63,991 bases of DNA from a virus. The stretch covers positions 1-63,991 of IMG/VR virus record IMGVR_UViG_3300036780_000089; one strand, written 5' to 3'. The notes under the pieces were generated by a model that worked only from the letters and a program-made list of their open reading frames with translations, had not been told where the DNA came from and made no database searches. Both the position numbers and the translations under genes were made by a program. Of the stretch, positions 8,250-15,828 are shown one piece after another. The number at the start of each line of letters is the position of its first letter. Within the stretch, counting starts at the first letter, position 1.

Positions 8250-8291
8250 ACCTCGGCCCCCGTCTCCTGTCACGGATTCGGGGGCCGAGGT
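8250..8291. terminator. Bidirectional terminator between convergent genes
   Basis: Perfect 13-bp stem ACCTCGGCCCCCG / CGGGGGCCGAGGT with a 16-nt loop, lying exactly between the rightward gene ending at 8220 and the leftward gene ending at 8306. Confidence 0.75.
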
Positions 8292-8305
8292 GCGTCGGGG
8301 CCGAG

Positions 8306-8509
8306 CTACACGGCGGCGAGCGCCTCACGGTTCCGCGCGTCGCAATCGGCCTGAGCGGCGCCGTAGCCGGTGGCCTCGAACAGCACCGGCAACGGGACGG
8401 TGCCTCGGCTGTTCGCGTGCGCCACCCACGCCGCGTGATCCACGACGCGGTGAAACTTGCTCGGGTTGGTGTTCGAGTGCGGTTGCAAGATCACGAATGA
8501 CATGGTCAT
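8306..8509 (-). CDS. Small phage protein, 67 aa
   Basis: Starts at ATG 8509, overlapping the stop of the acetyltransferase gene (ATGA), so it is translationally coupled. The sequence has FVILQPHSNTNPSKFHRVVD and a Cys near the C-terminus; no family recognised. A longer reading from 8584 is less likely because it would overlap the upstream gene by 79 nt. Confidence 0.55.
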   Translation of the reverse strand: MTMSFVILQPHSNTNPSKFHRVVDHAAWVAHANSRGTVPLPVLFEATGYGAAQADCDARNREALAAV

Positions 8510-8898
8510 CCTCTCGTCATGAGCGCGCGGACGAAATCGGCGCCGGGTTGCGTGTAGCGCTGTGCGTACGGGTCCACCGGCCATCGGGTCATGGCCTCAC
8601 GGACCAGCCGCGTTCCGATACCCCGGCGCTGCCGGTCTTCCCGCACGATCACCAAGACGTTGCCCGCCTGTTCGTACGGCGGGAAGTCCATCGGGTAGTG
8701 ATTCAGGATGCCGACCAGCACGCCGGACGCGTCCCGGAACAACAGGCAGTCAATGTGAGCGCCCGGCCCGAACCCGTCGGACATGTCGCCCCGGAAGTAG
8801 CTCACACCGGGCTGCCCGGTCGGCGGGTACTGCTCGGCCTGCGATTCCCACGTGAACCACGTGTCACCCTGGAATACCGGCAACTCTCTCACTGCCAT
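8506..8898 (-). CDS. GNAT-family N-acetyltransferase
   Basis: 130 aa. The acetyl-CoA binding motif A is clear: NVLVIVREDRQRRGIGTRLV, with the Q/R-x2-G-x-G/A signature. The beta4-strand VLVIV precedes it. Such enzymes acetylate amines on small molecules or proteins; the substrate is unknown. It lies in the middle of a leftward accessory operon, 3 bp after one gene and overlapping the next. Phage GNATs can modify host targets, but nothing here identifies one. Confidence 0.8.
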   Translation of the reverse strand: MAVRELPVFQGDTWFTWESQAEQYPPTGQPGVSYFRGDMSDGFGPGAHIDCLLFRDASGVLVGILNHYPMDFPPYEQAGNVLVIVREDRQRRGIGTRLVREAMTRWPVDPYAQRYTQPGADFVRALMTRG

Positions 8899-8901
8899 GG
8901 C

Positions 8902-9498
8902 TCACCGCCCCCGCTGGTCGTCGGAGAACTGGACGCCGGGCACGGTGCGCCGGGGAGCGCGGGCGCGGCCCGTGGTGGCCGAGCTGGACGCCCGCGCGGG
9001 CGTCTTACTGGTCGCCGCCGTGTCGAGCGCCGCCGAGCTGACCGCCGCCAGGTGGTGACTTGCCGCCGCCGAGCGGGCCGCTGAACGCGCGGGCGTCGCC
9101 GTACGCGTGGTGGCCTTGCCCGTCGCCTTACTGGCCGCTGGCTTGCCCGTGGCGCGCTTAGTCGGCGCCGGGGCACGCCGAGGCCGCATGAGTGGCGCGC
9201 CGAGCTGTGTCGCCACGTTGACGGCCACGTTGTACGCGCCCGCGTAGCGTCCGGCCGCCACCTTGGCCCACGGCTCATAGTCGGTGTCCAGCACCGCGAA
9301 CCCGCCGATACGTTCGGTCACCGCGCACGTGTGCCCACTGACGATGCGCACACCCACCGTCGTGCCGATCACGATCACGTCCCCGTCGCCGATGCTGTCC
9401 GCGTCGTCGGCTACCGCGTATGGGTCCGCGTCATCGGCGGCCGTGACCGTGTGGACGGCGGTATGGCCGATGGTGCGGGTTTCGATAGATCTCGACAT
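8902..9498 (-). CDS. Phage protein with basic histone-H1-like tail, 198 aa
   Basis: The first 95 residues are acidic to neutral with beta-like segments (DGDVIVIGTTVGVRIVSG). From about residue 107 the protein becomes a low-complexity tail of Lys, Arg, Ala, Thr, Ser and Pro (KRATGKPAASKATGKATTRT), like histone-H1 or actinobacterial HupB tails. A nucleic-acid-binding role is suggested by composition only. It is co-directional with and 2 bp from the following HTH gene. Confidence 0.65.
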   Translation of the reverse strand: MSRSIETRTIGHTAVHTVTAADDADPYAVADDADSIGDGDVIVIGTTVGVRIVSGHTCAVTERIGGFAVLDTDYEPWAKVAAGRYAGAYNVAVNVATQLGAPLMRPRRAPAPTKRATGKPAASKATGKATTRTATPARSAARSAAASHHLAAVSSAALDTAATSKTPARASSSATTGRARAPRRTVPGVQFSDDQRGR

Positions 9499-9500
9499 GG

Positions 9501-10031
9501 TCAGCTCTCCACACTCGGGTCTCCGGTGACATGCTCGGCGATTTCCCGTGCGGCTTGGTCTCGGTCGTCGTACACGTTGAGTACTTGCGGGTTGTACTGG
9601 TACCGGCCATCGGGCATACCGTTACTCCAGTCGTGCGCCTCGGCGACGTAGGCAGGGCCGGTGCTGGTTTCGATTTCCCACATGTTGCCGATCGTGCGGC
9701 CGTATTCGTCGACAAACGTTGTTTGCGTCGCGGTGACTTCCGTAATTCCGCTGCTGCGCATTGCAATCCCTTTGCTGTGTTCGTGGACCGGTGAGCGCCT
9801 ATTTACGGCGTCGTCACCGTGCGATGGTCGGATGATGTCGGCTACGGCGGAACGCGGGAACAAGCTTTGTCCGCCCCGGCCCGGTTCGCGGCCGACAGCA
9901 TGGATTTCCGGGTGTCGGGTAAGCCATACGCCCGCTGAGCGGATGACGCGCGCCCGGTCACCCGAGTAGCCGAGCATCACCCCGATTTCGTATGTCGTGA
10001 TCGTGTCCGGTGCCGGTGCCTGATCGGACAT
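9501..10031 (-). CDS. Phage protein with N-terminal helix-turn-helix-like region, 176 aa
   Basis: Residues 10-68 (TTYEIGVMLGYSGDRARVIR through SLFPRSAVADII) read like an excisionase/MerR-type winged helix that ends in a beta-hairpin. The C-terminal half (from MRSSGITEV) is a separate domain with DEYGRTIGNMWEIET and could also be an independent product from that internal Met. Role unknown; a recombination or transcription accessory role is possible. Confidence 0.62.
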   Translation of the reverse strand: MSDQAPAPDTITTYEIGVMLGYSGDRARVIRSAGVWLTRHPEIHAVGREPGRGGQSLFPRSAVADIIRPSHGDDAVNRRSPVHEHSKGIAMRSSGITEVTATQTTFVDEYGRTIGNMWEIETSTGPAYVAEAHDWSNGMPDGRYQYNPQVLNVYDDRDQAAREIAEHVTGDPSVES

Positions 10032-10113
10032 GGTGTTGCGCTCCCTCGGTTCGGCGTGCGGCCTCGCGTTGAGCGGACGCTACCGCCCCCGCGTGAGGCG
10101 CGAACCGAGGCGT

Positions 10114-10359
10114 TTAGACGTCTGTCGGCCTGACCGTTTCCAAGTGGCGGCCGATCACCTCGGCGTGCGTGACCTGGTCGGGTCGGACGTCCTCCTGTAG
10201 CTCACCGTCGACATTGACGCCGAGCATGGAACCCATGCCGGTGACGGTGCCGGTGTGCGTCTTGCCGCCGCGTGTGAACGTCACCCGCATACGTAACGTG
10301 TGCGAGCCCTGAATGCCGCGCCACACGGCGTTGAGCGTGAGCAGGGACCAACCACTCAT
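10114..10359 (-). CDS. Small phage protein, 81 aa, beta-rich
   Basis: Contains TLRMRVTFTRGGKTHTGTVT and a Gly/Met/Val stretch typical of a small beta-barrel. No family recognised. GAGGAG precedes the ATG. It is the first gene of the leftward run, transcribed from the control region at 10360-10516. Confidence 0.58.
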   Translation of the reverse strand: MSGWSLLTLNAVWRGIQGSHTLRMRVTFTRGGKTHTGTVTGMGSMLGVNVDGELQEDVRPDQVTHAEVIGRHLETVRPTDV

Positions 10360-10413
10360 GATCGTTTACTCCTCGGTAGGAAATGCCCGGCGGGGGCCGA
10401 GCGATGCCAGTAT

Positions 10414-10428
10414 GTAGTACCGTACTAC
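10414..10428. promoter_or_regulatory. Perfect palindrome in divergent intergenic region
   Basis: GTAGTAC-C-GTACTAC, a 7-bp inverted repeat around one base. It lies between the leftward gene starting at 10359 and the rightward gene starting at 10517, as expected for an operator controlling both. Confidence 0.55.
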
Positions 10429-10516
10429 GGGCAGGCAATCGAGGGCCGGTCCCGGACTGGTAACAGGCACCGCGACCGGGCACGATGAACCCAGCGAACC
10501 GAGGGAGCACACCACC

Positions 10517-10891
10517 ATGACCGTCACGCACACGCCCACATTCCAGGACACCGACGACCACTTTCTCGGGTCGGGCGCGCTCGACTTTCACCCCTGGTAC
10601 ACGAACATTTCGACGACCGACGCCACCGACACCGAATCGTGGACACTCACCTTTACGGACCCGGCCGACGAACCGGCGGACGATGTGGCCGCGACAGAAC
10701 GCACCATCACCCACGCTGACATCATGCGCGCCGTTGGGCAGATTGCGGACGGGACGGTGGAAATGCGGGAGGAATACCGGGAGGAATGCCAACTGTTCGA
10801 GTCCGGCGAACTGGACGCGGTCGACTTTGACGCAATCTCGGCGGACGTCGTCATTCAGGTGGCCGCGTTCGGGAAAGTCGTCTACGGCTGA
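10517..10891 (+). CDS. Acidic phage protein, 124 aa
   Basis: Very acidic, with clusters of Asp, Glu and Thr and a helical C-terminal part (IMRAVGQIADGTVEMREEYR). It lacks Lys almost entirely, a composition seen in phage DNA-mimic and inhibitor proteins, though no such family is recognised. GAGGGAG lies in front of the ATG. The next gene starts one base after its stop. Confidence 0.6.
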   Translation: MTVTHTPTFQDTDDHFLGSGALDFHPWYTNISTTDATDTESWTLTFTDPADEPADDVAATERTITHADIMRAVGQIADGTVEMREEYREECQLFESGELDAVDFDAISADVVIQVAAFGKVVYG

Positions 10892-11194
10892 ATGAGCGCC
10901 AACGACACAGGCAACGTCACGCCGACAACTAGTTCGGCTCTTGCCCACACGTTGCGACGGGCCGGAATCATGACCGTGCCCACCCGATTGCGGGAAGGTG
11001 TCTACGTGACCGGCGGCGACCCCAACCGGCGCGGCCCCGTGTCGGTCAGCGTGCAAATCGACCACGACCAGCGCCACGCCGACAATCTCGCCGCCGCTGT
11101 GCGAGACGTGCTGGACGGCGCCGGTCTCGTGTACCAGTACAGACAAGACGACGACGGTTACCACTCGTTCACCGTGGAAGGACGCCGAGGCTAA
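10892..11194 (+). CDS. Small phage protein, 100 aa
   Basis: Begins directly after the stop of the acidic protein gene. An alpha-beta pattern (ALAHTLRRAGIMTVP, VSVSVQIDHD, LAAAVRDVLDGAGLVYQY) suggests a compact fold. Function unknown; probably co-translated with its neighbour. Confidence 0.6.
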   Translation: MSANDTGNVTPTTSSALAHTLRRAGIMTVPTRLREGVYVTGGDPNRRGPVSVSVQIDHDQRHADNLAAAVRDVLDGAGLVYQYRQDDDGYHSFTVEGRRG

Positions 11195-11259
11195 CCGCAC
11201 ACCGTCTCCCGGCCCCTTGCGCGCTAAGCGTGGGGGGTCGGTCTCGTGTCCGCCCAGGG

Positions 11260-11520
11260 TCACCAGCGCCGCCGATCCACGATCAGTAGAAACTCGTCGA
11301 CCGGCACGCACAACGTGTTCAGCATGTCGACCACGCGGACGGCCGCCGTGTGCATGTCAAGCTCACGGTGTTGGCCCGCGTACGTGTGCGCCTCGACCCA
11401 CCGGTTAGCGCTGCCCCCGTCGAACGCGCGACACTCCCACCGATGCACGTAGCGGCCGTACCGGTCGCGGACGTCGTCGGGTATGTCCTCGGCCTCGGCC
11501 AACCGCCGAGCCGCGCTCAC
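11260..11520 (-). CDS. Small phage protein, 86 aa
   Basis: GTG start at 11520 overlaps the stop of the upstream gene (GTGA). Helical N-terminus rich in Arg and Asp, then a segment with a HRELDMHTAAVRVVDML helix. No family recognised. Confidence 0.55.
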   Translation of the reverse strand: MSAARRLAEAEDIPDDVRDRYGRYVHRWECRAFDGGSANRWVEAHTYAGQHRELDMHTAAVRVVDMLNTLCVPVDEFLLIVDRRRW

Positions 11521-12161
11521 GACGCGGCAGGGACGTAGCGCAACGCCGCCTGTAGCCGCTCGTCCAGGTCGGCATGCGCCAACGGGCCGTCTTTGTCCGC
11601 CGCTTCCCGTAGCAGCGGCATACCCGACTCAATCGAGGCCATGACGTCCGCGTGCGTTGCCGGTTTCCCCTCGGCGAACCACAAGGTTTCGATCGGCTCA
11701 CCGACGTTGAACAACACGCCACCGTCCACAGTGAACGACGTGTGCGTTCGCGTCCGCCACACCAGCGCGACGCCCGGATTCCGTGCGATCATGACGCCGG
11801 GCGGGTCCACCTTGTCCACTGGTAGCCCGCGCTCTCGCCGGATCATGCTCGGCCTGGTCAGGAACGGACAGAACCGCGCCGAGTACACCGCACAATCCGT
11901 GTGACACGGCGGCTCGGCCGAGACGCGGTTGACCGCGCACATGGGACCGATCACGAACGCCGCGTCATCCATGCGCGGTTGCCCGCACACCCAACACAGC
12001 CCGAACCATAGGGCTTTGTGTAGGCGTCTCTCGTCGGCCACCCGGAAATCGGGCGTGTCGTTGTTGCCGTCTGACCGGTCCACAAAGTACGGGATCGGCC
12101 GCCCTTTCCGGTCACGCGGCAACGCCCGGATATGTCCCGGCATGTCTCGCGTCTTGAACAT
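11517..12161 (-). CDS. Conserved phage Cys-rich protein (CWVCG / CHxxCAxYS type)
   Basis: 214 aa. CWVCGQPRMDDAAFVIGPMC and AEPPCHTDCAVYSARFCPFL are repeated cysteine pairs like those of a conserved family found in many actinophage and actinobacterial genomes, and fit two zinc sites. Function of the family is unknown. ATG 12161 has AGGAAG at good spacing and was preferred to GTG 12167. It is coupled to the 86-aa gene downstream. Confidence 0.72.
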   Translation of the reverse strand: MFKTRDMPGHIRALPRDRKGRPIPYFVDRSDGNNDTPDFRVADERRLHKALWFGLCWVCGQPRMDDAAFVIGPMCAVNRVSAEPPCHTDCAVYSARFCPFLTRPSMIRRERGLPVDKVDPPGVMIARNPGVALVWRTRTHTSFTVDGGVLFNVGEPIETLWFAEGKPATHADVMASIESGMPLLREAADKDGPLAHADLDERLQAALRYVPAAS

Positions 12162-12163
12162 GA

Positions 12164-12391
12164 TCACTTCCTAGGACTGTTGATCTCCCGTGCCACTTGT
12201 CGCGTCCACGACGTCGCCGACACCGACACCGTGACATTGGCGACCGCTAGCGCCGCCCACATCTCGGCCGCCGCCGCGTGGCCGTGCATCATTGCTGCGA
12301 CCGTGCTCCATACGGCCGCGAATGCTGAAATAGACGCCGATACCCACATCACGCCCAGTCGTGCGCGGGTCGCGGTACTGCGCCGCGTCAT
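12164..12391 (-). CDS. Small membrane protein, 75 aa, two TM segments
   Basis: Starts at ATG 12391, overlapping the upstream stop (ATGA). Two hydrophobic helices, LGVMWVSASISAFAAVWS and EMWAALAVANVTVSVSA, are joined by a His-containing loop. Holin, exclusion or signalling roles are all possible; the sequence does not decide. Confidence 0.62.
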   Translation of the reverse strand: MTRRSTATRARLGVMWVSASISAFAAVWSTVAAMMHGHAAAAEMWAALAVANVTVSVSATSWTRQVAREINSPRK

Positions 12392-12663
12392 GTCGTTGCG
12401 GTGTAAGCGGTTCCCGCACCCCCATGCGACCGGAACCGCGCGAATCGTGCATAGATGTCGTTCATGGCGACCGCCAGATATCGCGTCTTGTCCTGACTGG
12501 ACAGAGACTCGTCGACCACGATCACCGGCCGACCGTCCACAATGTCCCAACCCGCGCCCCGGAAACCCAAGTCCGTGAACAGTACGCGCGGAACGTCGCC
12601 GCCATCGCCGCCCGTGCCGTCACCGTCGCTGGTGTCATCTCTTGGTCTCAACTTGTGAGCCAT
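12388..12663 (-). CDS. Phage protein resembling the N-terminal part of ImmA/IrrE-like proteins, 91 aa
   Basis: The stretch VIVVDESLSSQDKTRYLAVA looks like the strand-turn-helix that precedes the metal-binding helix in ImmA-type antirepressor peptidases, but the expected HExxH is absent (MNDIYARF stands in its place). It may be a degenerate or non-catalytic relative, or the similarity may be accidental. An operator-like element lies 27 bp upstream of its start. Confidence 0.5.
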   Translation of the reverse strand: MAHKLRPRDDTSDGDGTGGDGGDVPRVLFTDLGFRGAGWDIVDGRPVIVVDESLSSQDKTRYLAVAMNDIYARFARFRSHGGAGTAYTATT

Positions 12664-12689
12664 GGTGTCAGTTCTCCCGGTGTCCGATG

Positions 12690-12703
12690 ACTAAGAACTG
12701 AGT
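12690..12703. promoter_or_regulatory. Possible second repressor operator
   Basis: ACTAA-GAAC-TGAGT matches the layout of the perfect dyad at 13669-13684 (ACTCA-GCAT-TGAGT) with one mismatch in the arms and the same 4-base spacer. It sits just upstream of the leftward operon starting at 12663. Confidence 0.4.
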
Positions 12704-12716
12704 AAGAACGCGTGCG

Positions 12717-13079
12717 CTACATAGGCGCCCCCTGGCATCGCAGCGGGCCGCCGGTCGCGAACACTTCCGACACCAGGCCACGCCACCCTTGCGCCGACAG
12801 GTCGGACACGGGTTCACCGCGTTGGTAGCGGCACGCCGTCTGTTGCGACACTGTGAGCAGGGCGCCGAGGCGCGCTTGCCGATATGCCCCCTCGGCCTGC
12901 CATCGGTCGCACACCAGCGTGATCAGTTCGGTTGGGGTGCCCAGATAGGCGAGACCTTCCACGGTGGACGGTGGGTCAACACCGGGCGGACCGGTGAGCT
13001 TGAACCATCGTCCGTCGTCCGCTCCGTACACCGCGCGCCACGGAATCGCGGCAGGCCCTTGTGGTGTCCGGTCGTCCAC
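12717..13079 (-). CDS. Phage protein, 120 aa, possible HTH at C-terminus
   Basis: AYRQARLGALLTVSQQTACRYQRG reads like a helix-turn-helix with a recognition helix, preceded by a longer region with Trp and Pro. No named family. It lies alone between the repressor-like gene and the 12.7-kb operon. Confidence 0.55.
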   Translation of the reverse strand: MDDRTPQGPAAIPWRAVYGADDGRWFKLTGPPGVDPPSTVEGLAYLGTPTELITLVCDRWQAEGAYRQARLGALLTVSQQTACRYQRGEPVSDLSAQGWRGLVSEVFATGGPLRCQGAPM

Positions 13080-13258
13080 GTTCCGCGCTCCTGTACATGT
13101 CGTCCCGCCTCGCCGCCGTTTCCGATGGGACGCGCTAATGAGTACGTGCGCGTCACCTCTCCGGCGGCGAGATATCAGACCCTATGTACCCAGAGCAGCG
13201 TACGGCAACCGTCATCCCACGATTGTGCGAAATTTACTGTCAGTACCACGCGCGCTTG

Positions 13259-13642
13259 CTACTCCTGGTGATCTTTGTTGCGCGCTGCCCGGCGCACCCG
13301 CCGACCGTATTCCTCGGCCGTGTCGTGTGAAATGTGTTCATCTACGATCACCGTGGCGCCCGGCCGCCACAGTTGCGGGAATCCCAGTTCACGCGAACAC
13401 GCGTTCAACACTTGTTCATAGGACACGTCCAGCGCGGCGGCCATCGTCTCAATGGTTTTCGGCTTGGGATACTCTTTGATTCCCCGAATAACGAATGCGC
13501 TCAATTGCGCCTGGCTCAAGTCCTCTAGGCCACGTTCCCAGGCGCGTTTGAGTAGTTTATTGAACGACATTTTATCCCGCGTTTTGACGTAGTCAATCAG
13601 CTTGCCCAATGGCAGGGTGTTCACGGGATCGGCGTCGGACAT
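13259..13642 (-). CDS. Probable immunity repressor (XRE-like HTH)
   Basis: 127 aa with an HTH near the centre: SQAQLSAFVIRGIKEYPKPK then TIETMAAALDVSYEQVLNAC, the usual XRE order of helices. It is transcribed divergently from a Cro-like HTH gene at 13863, the classic arrangement of a lysogeny switch. GGGGAGAG precedes the ATG, and a perfect dyad (13669-13684) overlaps the likely promoter, allowing autoregulation. The repressor assignment is by position and domain. Confidence 0.68.
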   Translation of the reverse strand: MSDADPVNTLPLGKLIDYVKTRDKMSFNKLLKRAWERGLEDLSQAQLSAFVIRGIKEYPKPKTIETMAAALDVSYEQVLNACSRELGFPQLWRPGATVIVDEHISHDTAEEYGRRVRRAARNKDHQE

Positions 13643-13650
13643 GCTCTCCC

Positions 13651-13782
13651 CTAGCTAGGTGGTGGCCGTACTCAGCATTGAGTATCTAACCACCAGGCGT
13701 CTTACGCCAGACATCTACCGGCATCATCACCACACCGTGTGATAAACGGCGCTTGACGTGCGGCGATAGACAGACCTACGGT
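13651..13782. promoter_or_regulatory. Lysogeny-switch intergenic region: operators and divergent promoters
   Basis: Contains CTAGCTAG (13651-13658), the perfect dyad TACTCA-GCAT-TGAGTA (13669-13684), GGCGT-CTT-ACGCC (13696-13708), CACAC-C-GTGTG further right, and a rightward promoter candidate TTGACG-18 bp-TACGGT (13753-13782) for the Cro-like gene. Several dyads between divergent HTH genes are typical of a phage switch. Confidence 0.6.
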
Positions 13783-13862
13783 GACCCACACACGCCAACG
13801 GGCGGTGACCAGGGACGATAGACACTCTCCCGACCCTCACCGCGCACGACCACGGGGCGACC

Positions 13863-14132
13863 ATGGCCGTGTACGTCTCACTTCGCAGCGTGAGCGCTCT
13901 CCGAGACCGGATGGCCCTCACGCGGACCACACAAGCGGCGCTCGCACTCGCCGCACATACGAGTGCCGCTCGCATTTCACAAATTGTGTCGGGTCGCGTC
14001 ACGACAATTACGGTTGCCGCTGCCGCCGCCATTGAGCTTGCTCTTGGCGTGCCGCGCGGGGCGCTTTTTGCCGTGCCCGAACCGCCCGACCTGGTACAGC
14101 CCTACGTCACCTCGCAACAAGGGGTGGCGTGA
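13863..14132 (+). CDS. Cro-like XRE HTH regulator, 89 aa
   Basis: Nearly all HTH: TTQAALALAAHTSAARISQI then SGRVTTITVAAAAAIELAL, a standard XRE fold. First gene of the rightward early operon, divergent from the repressor-like gene, so a Cro or early activator role is likely. Confidence 0.72.
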   Translation: MAVYVSLRSVSALRDRMALTRTTQAALALAAHTSAARISQIVSGRVTTITVAAAAAIELALGVPRGALFAVPEPPDLVQPYVTSQQGVA

Positions 14133-14228
14133 ACACCCACGCCATGCGAGAGAAAGCCGTCTGATTCGCGCAGGGAATGCAAATTCATGCGGCGAATTCT
14201 CCACGCACACACATTCAAAGGGTGAGCG

Positions 14229-14516
14229 ATGTCAGCACCGCAAAGGCATACCGTCCGCGTCACCAATCGGTACAGCGAGGCCGCCATGTGGGTAATGTGG
14301 CGGTTGTGCGCGCTGCCCACATGGGCTATAAGCGCCGCCGTCGTGATAGTCGGACCCCATCTGTCCACTGTGCCCGGATTCCTGTCCACCATGGCACGCC
14401 ATGTCGGTGATCGAGCCGCCGACGTGTGGAACCGGCCCACCACAACCTATGTCGGCGTGATCGCCGGGGTAGTTGGCCTCGCAATCTTTTCCGGTCTCAT
14501 CGGCCACGCGTCGTGA
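14229..14516 (+). CDS. Small membrane protein, 95 aa
   Basis: Two or three hydrophobic helices (MWVMWRLCALPTWAISAAVV and TYVGVIAGVVGLAIFSGLIG) with a basic start. AAAGGGTGA precedes the ATG. The following gene begins inside its stop codon (TGATG). Role unknown. Confidence 0.65.
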   Translation: MSAPQRHTVRVTNRYSEAAMWVMWRLCALPTWAISAAVVIVGPHLSTVPGFLSTMARHVGDRAADVWNRPTTTYVGVIAGVVGLAIFSGLIGHAS

Positions 14517-14806
14517 TGCACATGTCCCTGATCATTCATCGCTGCGCCGTGTGCGCACACCCGGACATCTACCACGACGGTGACCGCGCCCGTTCGTGCT
14601 GCTGGACGCAATGCCACATCGGACCCCACGTCATGCTGCCCGCACCGTCCGAACTCCTCACCACCTACACGCCGGACGGTGCCGCCGTGGCCCGAATCGA
14701 ACCACCCGGAACGGCGTTTCGCGGGTTCGGCCGGGGCACCGTCGACCTGTGCGGGTGCGCGAACTGTGAGGCGCTGTACGCGTCGGTGACAGGCGGTGCC
14801 GCGTGA
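14516..14806 (+). CDS. Small zinc-ribbon-like phage protein, 96 aa
   Basis: HRCAVCAHPDIYHDGD and SCCWTQCH near the start, then DLCGCANCEALY near the end, give four cysteine pairs likely to bind zinc. Coupled by overlap on both sides. Function unknown. Confidence 0.65.
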   Translation: MHMSLIIHRCAVCAHPDIYHDGDRARSCCWTQCHIGPHVMLPAPSELLTTYTPDGAAVARIEPPGTAFRGFGRGTVDLCGCANCEALYASVTGGAA

Positions 14807-15240
14807 CGCCCACGGCCACCGTCGACCGGCCCGCCGCCGAGCTGCCCGCCCGTGCCCCCGGTGGCCTGCCGGACGTGCTCAGCCACTACACGTGCGTACA
14901 CAGCGCCCTCGGCATCGACCAGGACCGGTTGATCCGGCCCCGTCGACACCCCCTGTTCGGTGCCGCCCTGGTGTGGCTGACCGACCTCTACCCGCCCGAC
15001 CGGTACGCACTCGGCCTCACCTCGGCGTGGATTCGATGCGACCGGACGGCCGCCCGTGTCCGCGTCCACCCCGGACCCGACATTGTCCCGTGGGGACGGT
15101 GGGCGCACGAGCACCGCGTGCCCCGCACCATCCGCGAACTACTGGAAGAGGGCGCCATGCCTGCCCACTGGTGGGTGTCCGTCGCGCCCGTGCCCGTCCT
15201 GACCGTGCACACCTATTCGCAGGAACAACCCCATGGCTGA
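14803..15240 (+). CDS. Conserved actinophage protein (HYT...WLTD type), 145 aa
   Basis: GTG start overlaps the previous stop. LSHYTCVHSALGIDQDRLIR and LVWLTDLYPP, with a later ALGLTSAWIRCDRTA, recur in many actinophage proteins of unknown role. The His-Tyr-Thr plus downstream WLTD layout faintly recalls ADP-ribosyltransferase-type (DarT-like) folds, but the catalytic Glu cannot be placed with confidence. Confidence 0.65.
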   Translation: MTPTATVDRPAAELPARAPGGLPDVLSHYTCVHSALGIDQDRLIRPRRHPLFGAALVWLTDLYPPDRYALGLTSAWIRCDRTAARVRVHPGPDIVPWGRWAHEHRVPRTIRELLEEGAMPAHWWVSVAPVPVLTVHTYSQEQPHG

Positions 15241-15583
15241 ACCCACACCCGAATCCACGCCCGACCCCGTGGCCGTCCCCCTCGACACCGACATGGCCGG
15301 ATGGCTCGCCGCGTACCGGCGCGCCCGCGACAAAGTCAAGCATTGGGCCGCCACCGCCGAGGCCGCACAGAAACACGTCACCGACCTGTTGGACGCGCAC
15401 GGCGCCGGAATCGGCACTGTCGACGGACACCCCGCCGTGCGCTGGACGCGGGTCGAAAGCCGCCGGGTCGACGGTGCCCGGTTGCGCGCCGATCACCCCG
15501 ACCTTGCCGACGAATACAGCAGCGTCGTCGTGTCGCGCCGGTTCAGCACGCCCAACGTCCCCACCGAACGGACCGTGTCATGA
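15233..15583 (+). CDS. Recombination-associated phage protein, 116 aa
   Basis: A helical N-terminal half (WLAAYRRARDKVKHWAATAE) is followed by a small beta unit with GTVDGHPAVRWTRVESRRVD. Proteins of this pattern sit next to YqaJ/RecB-type exonucleases in many actinophages, as here (15819). A role in recombination or nuclease partnering is inferred from position. Confidence 0.62.
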   Translation: MAEPTPESTPDPVAVPLDTDMAGWLAAYRRARDKVKHWAATAEAAQKHVTDLLDAHGAGIGTVDGHPAVRWTRVESRRVDGARLRADHPDLADEYSSVVVSRRFSTPNVPTERTVS

Positions 15584-15828
15584 CCGGTTTCAGCAAAGCC
15601 GAATGCCCCTGGTGTGGGCGCGCGCTCACACTCAGCCGCTCCGGTGTGTCCCCTCGGCACAAGCGTGTCACCGGAACGCACATCGTCACCGGCGCCCCCG
15701 TCCGCGCCTGGTGCCCCGGTTCCTCCGAGCTGCCGTGGGCGCTCCACGCCGAACAGCGTCGGCAACTCCGTAGCCAATGGCGGGATGACGCCGGGGAATT
15801 GCGCGGCGGTGACGACGGATGGAACTAA
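15580..15828 (+). CDS. Small zinc-ribbon protein, 82 aa
   Basis: ATG 15580 overlaps the preceding stop. CPWCGRALTLSR at the N-terminus and a later Cys (WCPGS) fit a half zinc ribbon. Rich in Trp and Arg. Coupled upstream and downstream within the recombination operon. Confidence 0.6.
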   Translation: MTGFSKAECPWCGRALTLSRSGVSPRHKRVTGTHIVTGAPVRAWCPGSSELPWALHAEQRRQLRSQWRDDAGELRGGDDGWN

